Shown: positions 1 through 11,664 of the stretch, one piece after another
How the letters are laid out: the number at the start of each line of letters is the position of its first letter
Position numbering within the stretch: the first letter of the stretch is position 1
The notes under the pieces: model-generated
Seen by the model: the letters and a program-made list of their open reading frames with translations, nothing else
What the model was told of the DNA's origin: nothing
Database searches by the model: none
Position numbers and translations under genes: made by a program
Origin: Canna indica
Taxonomy: Eukaryota; Streptophyta; Magnoliopsida; Zingiberales; Cannaceae
Direction of reading: 5' to 3'
Assembly: GCA_034359265.1 (NCBI GenBank)
Contig: CP136892.1
Span: 13,502,501-13,566,500, forward strand
DNA: 64,000 bases

Positions 1-1542
1 TTGCCTGCCACTTGGTAATTGAGGTGTTGGTGTTTGATGATTACGACGCTGATATTTTATCTTGTAACGCGCGTCGTGAGTGAGCTGGTTGGTGTTGGTA
101 TCACATCATCAAATGTATAAGTATGAAAATAGAAGGTGAAAGAAACACAATAAAAATGTCAAAAACATCTACTACCAGATAAAAGTTCAAGTAAGATAGT
201 GACACGGCATTAGAAAAAAATATTATTATACAGAGGCTGGACATTGGGTGACACTTAGGGGGGCAGCTTGTTTCATGGTAATCTTATAAGATTACTGGGA
301 ATGTAAACACTGGAATCATGAGCATTTAATTTCTGCATGGAAATGATTTAAGCGTGAAATAGGGGAAACTTCAACTGAAGTAATTGAATCTAAAATATAA
401 AATGATATAATTTTATACAATATATAACCAATACAATATACATTAAAATAATTGTTTGATATATTATAGTTTAGTAATTTATTTAAAAAACGATACTGTT
501 TTATTAATTTATTATATTAATATTATTTCATTTGATCTATTTAAAAGAAACTATTTTTGAATTTTTATTGTATTTGTAATAAATTTTCATATGAAACTAA
601 TAAAAATAGTAAAACTTTTATTCTTATTTTCATTTTTACAACAAGAATCATATTGGGAAGTAAAACATATTAGATTAACATTCCTAGCAATGTTTTGTTC
701 ATTGGCTAAACTAAACATGTATCTTGGGCGCCTAATAATCCAATTATACATCCTTGTGTGAACCCAAAAAGTCAATCTTGTATTCTCAGGATTGTATAAA
801 TATAGTTTTCATTTCAAGAACCATATGCCCTCTGAACGAAATTTGTTAGTGGACACAGACAAGGCTTGGGCAGGTGTTCCACAAGTCAAAAATATGTTGT
901 ATTAATTTATTTATTTTAAAAATGTGTACACATGTCCAACACAAGCAAGACGTGACCTAAGTCATAAATAATTTTCCCCTACCCAATTACCCATCAACTG
1001 CACATGTTCACTCCAACACTATGCAATTTCACCCTACCATTGGAACAGAAGGAAGCCGTCGCCACCTGGTCCCCTCGTTGCAGCACTGAGAGGCATCCGT
1101 CCCCTCATCAGCATCACGTATAAGGAGGCTTCATAAGCTTGTCCCCTCATCGTGGTCATGAGGAAGAGGGGGGCCACCCATACCCTTGTCGACGCCTACA
1201 AAAGTTGGTCATGACCTCTCATGCTTAGCTGAAGCTTGCTAACGCCTAACTAGCATACTCACCTTACACAATCTCTCACAACTGTTGGTCACGCCCTTGC
1301 CTACTCACCCAGAGCTCACCAACATAGCTCTTTGCAGCCTGCTCACTTGTGCGGCCCCTCATGCACAATAAGGTTGACGATATCTCCCTCACCATCAACA
1401 CCAGTAACAAGTCAGCAACCCTATGGTATTTTATCTACCAATTTCATTCAGAAAGACTGGAATTGTTTATTGGTTTCTTTTAATTAATGCATATGCGATG
1501 ATAAATGTCTTAGTTAAGTTTTATATGCTTAGTCTATGTATA
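1..1542. other. Unassigned non-coding DNA at left edge
   Basis: No gene, RNA or bounded repeat could be supported. Bases 360-600 are AT-rich and 1000-1400 are C-rich. Only short open frames without recognisable similarity are present. If NAA35 continues leftward, this is intron DNA of that gene. Confidence 0.4.
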
Positions 1543-2950
1543 TTATTAGAAATAAATATTCCTTATATAAACTTTCCTTATTTACTCTTTTGTTTTATGT
1601 ATTAGGTAGGATAGCTTATCTTATTCCTGTGGCACAACATACATTGTACACAGATATATATTCTTGATATAACTAATGATAGAGTGATTTTTCTCTTCTT
1701 CCTACCGCCTTTCGGAATCTAAGGGTGTGCATGAGTACCGGGTAGACCCGGATCCAGTTGGAACCGACCCAATTGGGTAGGTTCCGGGTAAACCCGAAAT
1801 AAATTCGGGTAGGGTCCGGGACAAAAATTTAAAAACCGATTAAGACCGGTTCCGATTCCGGGTCCAACACATCGAGTACCCAGAATCGGAACCGATATCC
1901 GAAACCTGTACTCTGGAACAGGTACATTTACAGGTTCCAACAGGATATCCGGAACCTGTACCGTGGAACCTGTATATGAACATGTTCCAATAGGGTATCC
2001 GAAACCGAAACATGTGGTTCCAATAGGGTGGGGTCTGGGTATCATGAAAAATACAAGTACCTGAACCCGCTCACCCCTATTGGAGTCCTCTTCCTGCCGC
2101 CTTTTGGAATCCTCCATATCTCTTTTTGCCGTCTTTTGGAATCTTGCAGATCTCTTCCTACCATCTCAACTTATGGCCGACAACACTATTCCTGATCTTA
2201 GCAGTGCTATGGCCAGAGTGTTGAGGGTTACTAAGCTCAACCCTACACCTACTCATGTACCTGAAAACACTGCCCTTGCTGCTGGGAGCTGGGGTTGAGG
2301 TTGAGGTCGTTCTAGCGGTCGTGGCCGTGGAAGGAATTCTTTTCCTCCGTGTACTCAATGCGGCCGATCCAACCATTCCTCTTATCGTTGTTGGCAGAAG
2401 TTTGGCCGCCCATCTTAGGCTCAAGCTGCTACTTGCACTCAACTAACTCAGAGTACCTTGGGTAGTGAATCAGTAACAATTTCTAAGGCTAGTAACAATT
2501 TCTAAGGATGAATATGAGGATTTTTACGGGCTAAGTCCTCCACTGCTGCCATGTCTTCCACCTCTGGGTCGCTGCCAATGTCTCTGCTGGTATGTCTTGG
2601 ATACTTGATTCTGGAGCCTCTAATCATTTGTCAGGTAGCCACATTCTACATTCTGTTTTCCACATTTCACTCCACTCATAACCTTCCAAGTGTATTCCTT
2701 GCTAATGGCTCTACATCTACTGTGCATGGTTCGGGTTCCGTTGGAACTTCTTGTAATATAAATCTTGAAAGAGTTCATTATTTGCCTAAGTTTCCTGCTT
2801 AGTAGACTCACAAAAAGTCTTCAATGTTGTGTGGTCCTCTTTCCTTCTCATTGCGTTATACACGATCTCAAGACGAGGAAGAAGATTGGTGGGGAACTGA
2901 GCCTGGATTACTTGCATACTCTAAGCTATTGTAGCTAAGGATTTAGCGTG
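1543..2950 (+). mobile_element. Copia retrotransposon relic (LTR piece, gag end, protease)
   Basis: Bases 1543-1705 match the 3' LTR at 12259-12424 almost base for base. From about 2080 the sequence matches the gag-protease part of the element at 6908-12424. Visible parts are the gag C-terminus, a zinc knuckle (C-TQ-C-GRSN-H-SSYR-C, near 2350-2390), and an aspartic protease start with the DSGA motif near 2605. Frameshifts break every frame and most of the element is missing. It is a dead, internally deleted relative of the larger copy 5 kb away. A hAT-type insertion (1720-2079) lies inside it. Confidence 0.75.
1720..2079. mobile_element. hAT-type miniature element, GGTTCC/GGAACC word
   Basis: Ends are TAAGGGTGTGC on the left and, reversed, TAGGGGTGAGC on the right. 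Flanks are TCGGAATC (1712-1719) and TTGGAGTC (2080-2087), an 8-bp duplication with two mismatches. The 360-bp interior is filled with GGAACC/GGTTCC and ACCCG/CGGGT words. It has no coding capacity. Confidence 0.8.
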
Positions 2951-3267
2951 CTATGGTTGAGGCTAGTCTTAAGCCTCACACAAATGTTGGCTTTTCATAC
3001 CGATTTGTTAGAAAATCAATCTTGGACCTAACTCCACCCCAAAAGCTAGCTCATAAGAGGAGGATTACCCAATCTAATTTAAAGGCTATCTAGACCACAA
3101 CCTCAACCGATGTAGGACTTTAACACACACCCCTCACGCTCAGGATCGACCATTGGCGCCGTGGAAGCAGTTCTAGGGTTTTGGCCTTTCGGGGGAGCCG
3201 ACTTGGAATAAGGGAATAGGGTTATGGGAAGGGATATTGAGGAAAGAGTAGGCTTTTGTAAGGAAGA
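2951..3267 (+). other. Terminal-repeat-like segment and POT1 5' leader
   Basis: At 3008 a segment starting TGTTAGAAAATC runs through CCACCCCAAAAGCTAGCTC, then to a GATGTAGGACT motif near 3110. The first 50 bp recur, reversed, at 4112-4163 and 5868-5920. About 3220-3267 matches the sequence just upstream of the ATG of the second POT1 copy, so it is probably POT1 5' untranslated leader. The type of the flanking element is not settled; a short LTR-like (TRIM) element is one option. Confidence 0.45.
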
Positions 3268-4105
3268 TGGAACCAACGGATGAGCTTTCAGGAAGGGGTA
3301 CGGCGGAAAATAATAGGGCTGTTGAGAGGGAGGATTAAGATTACTATTACATCTCGATCAAGGATGCAAGGAATTGCGTTGGCTTAAAGGTGAATCTATT
3401 TGCTTCGGTCAGCATGATCGACCTGACGAGACTGAGCAAAGGAACCAACTATGTTATCACACTGAAGATAGTGGACCAGTCTTATTTGGAACTAGGGATT
3501 TCTATGAATTTTTTTGCATAAGATATTGGAAAGCTACAGTTGTGAGGTCAAATGGTGATATCATTAGCCTTTCTGGAGTTGAGATGAAAGTTCCATACAA
3601 TGGTGAAACTTATTGTGTTTACAACAAGAAGCACTCTTCTTTCGCTCTATTTGAAGGGAAAACAAGTGATGTAAATATTATCAAGCATCTAGGAGATATT
3701 GTACTTCTGAACGTGATGGTGTGTTTTTGTCAAAAATAAGGAAATGGTTGTGTGATCGTTCACTTATGTTAAAAACCAAGGATTTTACTTGTTGTCTAGT
3801 ATTAGCACAGATGTTGCTTTTGATTTAGTTTGCAAGGTTCTTCACATGGCTAATACTTTTGAAGGAGAGTTGGTGCGGGATGGGACAAATTATAAGCCAA
3901 TAAGATTACAATTTGATCTTGAGTTTAAAGAGGGAAAGTCATGTCCACTACATGTCGAAGATGTCTCTCTTTTGATAGAGGTTATGTCCACATTTCCCCG
4001 TACCGTCTCTGTCATAAGGGTATTTGTTGGAAAGTCTTTTAAAGAGATCCCACATCTACGTGATAATGGTCAGTGGATCATATTGTGTAATATTGTTTGC
4101 AAGCT
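3268..4105 (+). pseudogene. POT1: POT1 retrocopy, truncated (plus strand)
   Basis: This is an intronless copy of the 5' two thirds of plant POT1, the protein that binds single-stranded telomeric DNA. Both OB-fold regions can be followed: the first from about 3350 to 3700 (for example a GDIISLSGVEMK segment and SFALFEGKTSD), the second from about 3790 to 4100 (DLVCKVLH and ending CNIVCKL). An in-frame TAA near 3334 and several frameshifts exclude a working protein. The copy stops abruptly at about 4105, where it joins the 50-bp terminal segment. Contiguous coding over several domains without introns points to an mRNA origin. It is an inverted partner of the copy at 4394-5831. Confidence 0.85.
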
Positions 4106-4111
4106 AGCTCA

Positions 4112-4163
4112 CCTTATGAGCTAGTTTTTGGGGTGGAGTTAGATCAAGTTTGATTTTCTAACA
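4112..4163 (-). repeat. Terminal segment between the two POT1 copies
   Basis: The reverse complement starts TGTTAGAAAATCAAAC and matches the segments at 3008-3060 (plus) and 5868-5920 (minus). It lies exactly between the truncated end of the plus copy and the poly(A) tract of the minus copy. It therefore forms an inverted repeat with the left segment and a direct repeat with the right one. Confidence 0.75.
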
Positions 4164-4172
4164 TTTTTTTTT
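4164..4172 (-). other. Poly(A) tract of the POT1 retrocopy
   Basis: Nine T on the plus strand are nine A on the minus strand. They follow about 220 nt of presumed POT1 3' untranslated region and abut the next terminal segment. This is the mark of reverse-transcribed mRNA, although nine A alone is weak. Confidence 0.55.
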
Positions 4173-4393
4173 CATCTCAAGCTACTGCATAACTTAGTAG
4201 CAACATACTATAATTATCAACATCAACCAACAAATATCATTTAACCATTTAACAAAACATCGGCAACATAATGAATGTCATTTGCCACTAATATATACAA
4301 TGAAATTCCACGTGTATAATAAACTAGCAAAAGAAATATGCAATATTTGCAGTTTTGCACGATTGGTCTATAAAGTACTTGTCCCCATACTTG

Positions 4394-5831
4394 TCATCTA
4401 ACAAATTTGGTATTAAAAATTTGGTATCTTCTGCTTCCTCTAGGATTACGTTTGTCAAGATAGTAAAATTTTAAGCCGCAGCAGATCCATGTTGGATTTT
4501 TAACACCATCTGTTATTTGTTCTTTTTTGGCAAGCATCATCAGTTATACCAAGTAGCTTGTTCATCTTGCTTGTTAATACATCCCAGGTTAGATGACCTC
4601 CAAAAATTTTCATCCCTTCTTTTGCACAAATGTATGCTTGAATTCTTGTTGTTGGATCTTCCAAGGTATATCTAACACGGTATCTTTCTCTAACCGCAGA
4701 AACAAGGTCCTTACATTTCCAAGGATATGCTGCTACCACACGGACAATGCACATGCATTTATATAACACCTCTGGACCTCTGGATAAGTGAGTGACTCTA
4801 TCAAATTTGAATATGCCATAGAATCAAAATCCATCTATGTACATTGATAAGGTGAAAGAAAGCTTAGAGGATACCGCCCCACAGAAATGGTAAGACGATC
4901 CGCATAAGCCTTCTTACGATGTCGTATTCATCAGTCAAAGTTCTAACTTCACTAGAAGATTGCAGTGTGCCTTACTGCCTTTCCACATCCCAAAATGCAA
5001 CTTGCAAACGATATTACACAATATGATCCACTGACCATTATAACATACACGTGAGATCTCTTTAAAAGGCTTTCCAACAAATACCCTTAGGACAGAGCCG
5101 ATACGGGAAAATGTGGACATAACCTCTATCGAAAGAGAGACATCTTCGACATGTAAAGGACATGGCTTTCCCCCTTCAAGCTCAAGATCAAATTGTAATC
5201 TTGTTGGCTTATAATCTGTCTCATCCCAGACAAAGAGCACCAACTCTCCTTCAGAAGTTTTAGCCACGTAAATAACCTTGCAAACTAAATCAAAAGCAAC
5301 ATTTGTGTTAATACTAGACAACAAGTAAAACCCATGGTTTATAACTTCAAGTGAACGATCACAAAATCATTTACTTATTTTTGACAAAAACACACGATCA
5401 CGTTCAGAAGTATAGAAGTACAGTATCTTATAGATGCTTGATAATAATTGACATCAGTTGTTTTTCCTTCAAACAGAGCGAAAGAAAAGTGCTTCTTGTT
5501 GTAAACAGAGTAAGTGAAGGTGTGAACTTTCATCTCAACTCCAGAAAAGCTAATGATATCACCAATTGACCTCACAACTGTAGCTTTCCCAATATCTTCT
5601 GCAAAGAAATTCATAGAAATTCGGTCCACTATCTTGAGTGACAACATAGTCGGTTCCTTTGCTCAGCCTTGCCAGGCTGATCATGCTGACCGAAGCAAAT
5701 AGATTCACATTTAAGCCAACGCAGTTCCTCGCATTCTTGATCGGGATGTAATAGTAATCTTCATCCTCCCTCTTAACCGCCCTATTATTTTCCGCGGTAC
5801 CCCTTCCCGAAAGCCCATTCGTCGGTTCCAT
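4394..5831 (-). pseudogene. POT1: POT1 retrocopy, nearly full length (minus strand)
   Basis: This is a processed copy of Protection of Telomeres 1. It begins at the ATG (5831; MEPTNGLSGRG), covers both OB folds, and includes the C-terminal domain (YKCMCIVRVVAAYPWKCKDL, then TLEDPTTRIQAY, FFGG-like and MNKLLGI segments at 4769-4500). It ends in a conserved-looking tail (FYYLDKRNPRGSRRYQIFNT) with TGA at 4394-4396. The 1438 bp equal about 479 codons, the usual POT1 length, without introns. Frameshifts near 5640 and 4940 and stops between 4770 and 4930 make it a pseudogene. A 5' leader, 3' UTR and poly(A) tract flank it. Family identity is from memory of the protein family; the break points are read from the sequence. 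Confidence 0.88.
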
Positions 5832-5867
5832 CTCCCTTACGAAAGCCCTGCCCTTTCTTCAATATCA

Positions 5868-5920
5868 CCCCTAGCTAGCTTTTGGGGTGGAGTTTGGTCT
5901 AAGTTTGATTTTCTTACATT
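5868..5920 (-). repeat. Terminal segment upstream of minus-strand POT1 copy
   Basis: The reverse complement begins TGTAAGAAAATCAAAC and runs through CCACCCCAAAAGCTAGCT. It is the third copy of the segment at 3008 and 4112-4163. It is separated from the POT1 ATG by about 40 bp of leader. Confidence 0.7.
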
Positions 5921-5935
5921 TTCATAGTTGGTCAG

Positions 5936-6359
5936 TAGAGGTGGTAATGGGCCGTGATTGGGCCGGCCTAGGTCTGGGCCCGAGTAGGCCCATCGTTTGC
6001 CAGGCTGTGCCTAGCACGGCTCGGTTACTCAAAGGGGCGGCCCAGCGGCACGAGGCCCACCCCTTGGGACTCGAGCCAGCCTAGTGCCAGACCTGCTAGC
6101 CAAGCCTGGCGCCGACCTAGCATGAGGCCAGGCCTAGCCTAGCGCGTGTTGTGCTCAGCACGACACGTGCTGTGCCAAGCAAGACACAAATAGAGCACGA
6201 CCCGCATGCCCCAAGGGACGAGCCCAACACATCCCTTAGGCACAGACGGCCCGTACCTAGCTCGGCCCGGCCCGAAAAATTTTAGGTTGGGTCAAACATG
6301 GCCCTTTTCGGGTCGGGTCTGTGCCGCCCATGGGCAGACCTGGCCCATTGCCACCTTTA
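5936..6359. mobile_element. hAT-type miniature element, GGCCC word
   Basis: Terminal inverted repeats are TAGAGGTGGTAATGGGCC and, reversed from the right end, TAAAGGTGGCAATGGGCC. A perfect 8-bp duplication TTGGTCAG lies at 5928-5935 and 6360-6367. The 424-bp interior is GC-rich and dominated by GGCCC, GCCTAG and GGCACG words. It has no gene. The 8-bp duplication and (T/C)A-N-N-G start assign it to the hAT superfamily. Confidence 0.93.
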
Positions 6360-6367
6360 TTGGTCAG

Positions 6368-6907
6368 TCAAGCCTAGACACTTTCTTGTCTTATTGACCC
6401 ATATTAGCTCTCTAACTAAGCTTAATCTTAGGGTTAGTTTGGATAGTGGAATATGGAGGGGGAGCAAAGGGTGAAAAAACAAACTAGATTATATTATGTT
6501 AAAAATATTTTAAATAAAAAAAAATAGAATTTTGAAAAAATAAATGAACTGATCTCCTTTTGGTTTGTAATTTTTTTCTTCATATAAAAAAATGAGCTTC
6601 CTTTTTTCTCTCTCCTAGGAAGCAATTTGACTTGCCCTGATAGGGATTTGCTCCTACTCGCCCTGCCCCTACTCCTCTTACAAAATGGGGCAAGTATGGC
6701 ACAAGATATTGTAGTCTGCCTTGTGCCATCCTGCATATGATTTGACCCTCCCCGCCTCACATATGATTTTACCTGCCGTTGCTTTAACCCATATAGTCTC
6801 ATTCCACAATAATAATGAATACACTGATATTTGTTTGTCATATATAATATGAAATGTATTTCCGTGGATGCACTTTAATTTTTTTAATTATAAGATGTTA
6901 TATTTTT
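6368..6907. other. AT-rich spacer with a degenerate MITE-like start
   Basis: GGTTAGTTTGGATAGTGGAATATGG near 6431 resembles, in reverse, the CCCTATTCCACAATCC sequence near 52645, so a common miniature element may contribute. No end pair or duplication could be fixed, and I see no gene. Confidence 0.3.
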
Positions 6908-7056
6908 TGTTAGAAATAAGCATTCTTTCTTTTATTCCTTTGTTTTATGTTTTAGGTTGAATAGCTTATCCTATCCCTTGGCATAACATACCTTGTACAC
7001 CGTTTTATATTCTTGAGATAACTAATGATAGAGGGACTTCTTCTTCTCTCTCGACA
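6908..7056 (+). repeat. 5' LTR of copia element
   Basis: Starts TGTTAGAAATAAG and ends CTCTCGACA. It aligns with the 3' LTR with substitutions and a deletion. Confidence 0.85.
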
Positions 7057-7068
7057 TGGTATCAGAGC
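7057..7068 (+). other. Primer binding site of copia element
   Basis: TGGTATCAGAGC directly follows the LTR. It is the standard plant copia site complementary to initiator methionine tRNA. Confidence 0.9.
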
Positions 7069-7131
7069 AACCCACCTAGGGTTTCTCTCCTCTCCTCTTC
7101 CCGCTTCCACCAATCATCAAAAGGTTAGAGG

Positions 7132-7540
7132 TAGGGGTGAGCACGGGTCGAGACGTCCCGGCCGTCCCGATGGCCCGACCCGAAAAGTCGGGACAAATCC
7201 CGTCCCGGTTCAAAATCGGGACGGGACCGGGAGGGTCTGTCCCGATTAAAAACCGGGACGGGACCGGGACGATACAAAAAAAATCGGAATTGTCCCGTCC
7301 CGGCCCGTTTATAATATAAGTAATATTAAATATATAATATATTTTTTTGGGAAAAAAATATTAATTATTTTAATGGAGATATTGTTTTTATTTTATAGAA
7401 AACCAATATTAATAAATTTGGGACGTCCCAGTCTCGTCCCCAATTTGGGGCGGGACAAAATCGGAATGTTTCGTATTCGGGATCGGGACCGGACCGAGGC
7501 ATACCAAATCCCGGCCTGTCCCGTCCCGAGCTCACCCCTA
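7132..7540. mobile_element. hAT-type miniature element, GTCCCG/CGGGAC word
   Basis: Ends are TAGGGGTGAGC on both sides in inverted orientation. Flanks are GTTAGAGG (7124-7131) and GTTGGAGG (7541-7548), 7 of 8 identical. The interior is packed with CGGGAC and GTCCCG. It sits in the leader of the copia element, between primer site and gag. Confidence 0.9.
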
Positions 7541-7920
7541 GTTGGAGGGGAATCCCTTCCCTTCTCCACTTCTTTCTCTATGGTTGGAAATCTTCCTGCC
7601 GCCTCATAGGCAGAGTAAACTATTTCCTGCACGAGGTGGAAATAGTCCCTCATCTTTTGGCGTTCCGTCTCCCCTTGGTGGACCTCATGGTCTCTCCAAG
7701 CTGGCTCTCCTACTCTAACCCTAAGGGTTCCTAGTTGAGCAACTTACACCTGAAGAGAAGGGCTTCACAACAGCTATTTTCTCCTCTCCTTGGGCTGAGA
7801 ATTGAAGGCCTGAACAATCTTAGGGTTCGTCTCTCAACCCTCTCCTAGGACATCTCAAAACAGCCCTATATCTCCACTGAACAATTTTTTTTCTATCACT
7901 TTTCTCTCTTCAAGAGTGTT

Positions 7921-8700
7921 ATGACGTCCAACAACACTCTCATGGATCCGAAAGTCACCTCCTTCAGCACTTCAATCAAACTCAACAGTGCAAATTATTC
8001 TTTGGGCTAGGGCTTTTCACCTCTTACGTGGATCACAAAAGAAAACACATCATCACGAGGATGAACCCCCTAACGCTGCAAATATCATTGAATACTCGGA
8101 TTCGGAGGCTAGTGATTGTGTGATTTTATCTTGGATGCTAAACAACATGGAATCTCATATAGCCTCCACTATAGTCTTTCTTCCTACCGACAAGAGTATG
8201 TGAGAAGCCCCCAAGAAGACATATCATCAAGATACAAAAATATATCCAAGATCTACTCATTATACTCAGATATGTTTAATTTAAGGATGGAGGAAGAAGG
8301 GTTCAGTTCAAGATTATTATGCTACCTTAAAGGGAAAGGCAGATGAACTAAGTGAGTATCATTCAGTTGTTGCAAATGTCTTTGTTCTTAAGAAGCAGCG
8401 TGAAGAATTTCTTGTTGCCTAAGTTTCTCCATGGCTTACCTCGATCACTTCAACATGTCAAGTCTCAACATATGACCGACAACACCATTCCCGATCTTAG
8501 TAGTGCTATGGCCAAGGAGTAAGGAGTTGAGGGTTACTGAACTCAACCCTACACCTACTCATGTACCTGAAAACTCTGCCCTTGCTGCTGGTGTCCGGGG
8601 TCCAGGGGGAAGGAACTCTTTTCCTCGTACTAACTACGATAGATCCAACCATCCCTCTGATCATTGTTGGCAGAAGTTTGGCCACCCATCTCAAGCTGAG
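7921..8700 (+). pseudogene. Copia gag remnant
   Basis: Begins at an ATG (MTSNNTLMDPKVTSF) and continues, with frameshifts, as a UBN2-like gag (SLWARAFHLLRG; ILSWMLNN; YYATLKGKADELSEYHSVV; FLHGLPRSLQHVKSQ). The zinc knuckle near 8630 has lost its first cysteine, which is arginine. It is not functional. Confidence 0.7.
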
Positions 8701-8743
8701 GCTGCTACCTCCACTCAACCATCTTGGAGTACCTTAGAGTACC

Positions 8744-10140
8744 TTGGATAATGAATCAATAACAATTTCTAAGGTTGAATATGAGGATTTTTTACCGCTA
8801 AGTTCTCCACTACTGCCATGTCTTCCATCTCTAGGGTCGCTGTCAGTATGTCTTGGATCCTTGATTCTAGAGCCGATAATCATATGTCGAGTAACCGCAT
8901 TCTGTTTTCCACATTTCATTCCACTCAACCTTCCACATGTATTCCATGCTACTGTGCATGATTATAGTTCCGTTAGAACTTCTAGTAATATAAATCTTGA
9001 AGGAGTTCATTATTTGCCTAAATTTCCTACGAACCTTCTTTCCATTAGTAAACTCACAAAAAGTCTCCAATGTTGTGTAACCTTCTTTCCTTCTCAAGAT
9101 CCCAAGACGAGGAAGAAGATTGGTGGGGGAACTGAGTCTGGAGGAATCTACTTGTCCTCTGCAGCCGCATATCATTCTTTAGCTCCTATCAATGGCATTG
9201 TCGTCTTGGCCATACGTTTGTCAACAAACTCAAGTCAATCCTTCCTTCGTCTATGTCCATTGTTCCTTTTCTGTGTGAAGCTTGTCAACTGGGTAAGCAC
9301 CACCATGTGTCTTTTCCACTCACATAGTCGTAGTCAGTCTCCATTTGCTTTAGTTCTCTCTGATATCTGGGGACCGAGTCCTATTTATAGTAGGTTAGGA
9401 TACAAGTATTATGTTACCTTTATTGATGATCACACTAGCATGACGTGGTTATTCATGTTGAAGTGTCGATCAGAAGTATTTCTTGTATTTCAAACCTTCT
9501 ATTCTGAAATAAAAACATAATTTGGCGTCTCTATTAAGATCTTGGTTCACATTTTGGTCTCTATTAAGATCTAGCGTACTGATAATGCTCGTGAGTATCT
9601 TTATTTTGACTTCACTAAGTTTTGTATCTCACATGAGATTGTTTATGAAACTTCTTGTTCTTATACCTCTTAACAAAATGATGTTGCAACACAAAAAAAT
9701 AGACACTTATTAGGCATTGCTAGGACCCTGATCTTTAATATGAACGTACCACATTATCTTTGGGCTGATTCCATTCTGATCTCCACCTACCTCATTAACA
9801 GAATCCCTTCCTCCGTGCTTGGGGTCAGTCCCTTCATTCCATTCTTTACCCCAAACAACCTCTTTTCAATCTACCTCCTAAAACCTTTGAGTGCTTATAT
9901 TTTGTTCACTCTCTTCGACCTGGTCATGACAATATCCCCTAGAGCAGTTCGTTGTGTGTTCATTGGGTACTCACGAACTCAAAAAGGGTACAAATGTTAT
10001 GATCTTGTTTCCAAGCGATTGTTCACTTCTAGTGACGTTACTTTCTTTGAAGACACCTTGCTTTTCTTAGTTGTATCTACTTCACAAACACCCCTCGTTC
10101 CACCTTTATCTCCACTTGTCTCCCCATCCTCCACTATTTA
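8744..10140 (+). pseudogene. Copia protease and integrase remnant
   Basis: The protease start reads DSRA in place of DSGA near 8860, so the active site is altered. Then come the GAG-pre-integrase region (CEACQLGKHHHVSF near 9270), the integrase core (FALVLSDIWGPSP, YYVTFIDDHTSMTWLF; 9345-9450), and the tail with CVFIGYSRTQKGYKCYD (about 9955-10005). Many stops and frameshifts are present. Confidence 0.75.
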
Positions 10141-10509
10141 CTGATGTCACCATGGCGGCACTTACTCCTCCTATTCTTGTTTACCAGAGACGACCTCGGA
10201 CCACCATTGTTCCTCCTCAGGACTCAAAACCTCGGCCGAGCTCTTCCTCGTCGACAGATCTTGCGATTGATCTGCTTATTGCACTACATAAGGGTAAATG
10301 CAGCTGTACTTCTCATCACATTGGTAATTTGGTTTCCTTCACTTAATTGTTATCCTCCTTTAGTGCATTTGTCTTGTCCTTGTCTTGTGCTTCTATTCGC
10401 AGGACATACCAAGAGGCTGTTCATAATCCCAAGTGGAAGCAGGCCATGTATGAAGAAATGTTTGAACTTACCTCACGCCACACCTAGGATTCGGTCACTC
10501 CTTCTGATG

Positions 10510-11240
10510 CTAAGCTAGTCTCCTGCAAATGTGTCTTCACAATCAAATATCAACATGATGGGACCATTGACAGATGCAAAGCTCGCCTTGTTGCTAAAGG
10601 GTTCACTCAAGAGTATGGTGTAGATTACTTTGACATTCTCTCCAGTAGCCCCGTTGAATTTTGTTAGAATTCGTGTCTCCCTTGTTGTTAATCTCAATTG
10701 AAAAATGCATCAGATGGATGTTAAAAATGTTTTTCAGTATGGTGATCTCTCATAGACTGTTTATATGGAGCAACCTGCTGGTTATATTGTCTAGGGGGAG
10801 TATCAATTGTACAAGTTAAGAAAATCAATATATGGTCTTAAACAAAGCCCAAGAGCTTGGTTTGACAAGTTGTTAGTCAAATTGCTCAGAACATTGGTCT
10901 TCAGGGATGTAAAGCATATCATAATGTGTTTATAAAGCATTCACTTACTGGGGTTGTCATTCTAGCCGTGTATGTTGATGAAAATCTCCTTATTGGAAGT
11001 GATGAAAATGACATTATTGAGGTTAAAGCTCATCTAAAGAATCACTTTGTAACAAAGGGCTTACGAAGACCTCGATACTTCCTCGGAATTGAATTTGCTT
11101 ATACTACAAGAGGGGTTGTCTTGTCACAAAGAAAGTAGTGTTGAACCTGAAGGAGATGAAAATCACAATGATTGTGTCAAATATCGGAGACTAGTTGGTA
11201 AACTTATCTATCTCACAGAAACTAGACCAGATATTTCTTT
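10510..11240 (+). pseudogene. Copia reverse transcriptase remnant
   Basis: DGTIDRCKARLVAKGFTQEYGVDY (near 10555-10630) and VVILAVYVDENLLIGSDEN (near 10955-11010) are reverse-transcriptase motifs. The catalytic YVDD box reads YVDE, and stops interrupt the frame. The domain ends at the hAT insertion at 11253. Confidence 0.8.
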
Positions 11241-11252
11241 TGTCGTTGGGGC

Positions 11253-11664
11253 TAGGGGTGTAATCGAGCCGAGCCGAGCCGAACTTGCTTGTGCTCAAGC
11301 TCTGCTCGTTTAAGAAATGTCGAGCTCGAGCTCGAACTCGAGCTAGATCGAGCTTCAATATCCAGGCTTGAGATCGGCTCGAGCTCGACTCAAGTAACTC
11401 GAGCTTGGCTCATTTAAGCTCGTTTAGGCTCGTTTATTTTTCTCAAGCGTGACCGAGCTCGTTCAAGCTCGATTAAGCTCGGCTCGACTCGGGTTTATGC
11501 TCAACCCCATATGAAATATTAATATTTATATAATTATATATAAATATATGAAGCTCGATTAGGCTCGCGAGCCGCTCGAGTCGAGTATTACTTAGCTCGA
11601 GCTCGAGTTTTCATCGAGTCGATCTCGAGTAGCTCACGAGCTGCTCGGCTCACTTACACCCCTA
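11253..11664. mobile_element. hAT-type miniature element, CGAGCT word
   Basis: Ends are TAGGGGTGTAATCGAGCC and, reversed, TAGGGGTGTAAGTGAGCC. A perfect 8-bp duplication GTTGGGGC lies at 11245-11252 and 11665-11672. The interior is a dense field of GAGCTC/CGAGCT words, left half against right half in opposite sense. It splits the reverse transcriptase/RNase H region of the copia element. Confidence 0.94.

Noticed and set aside
5936..6397. GC-rich block as a CpG island or promoter
   Set aside because: Perfect 8-bp duplication and terminal repeats show that it is a miniature transposon.
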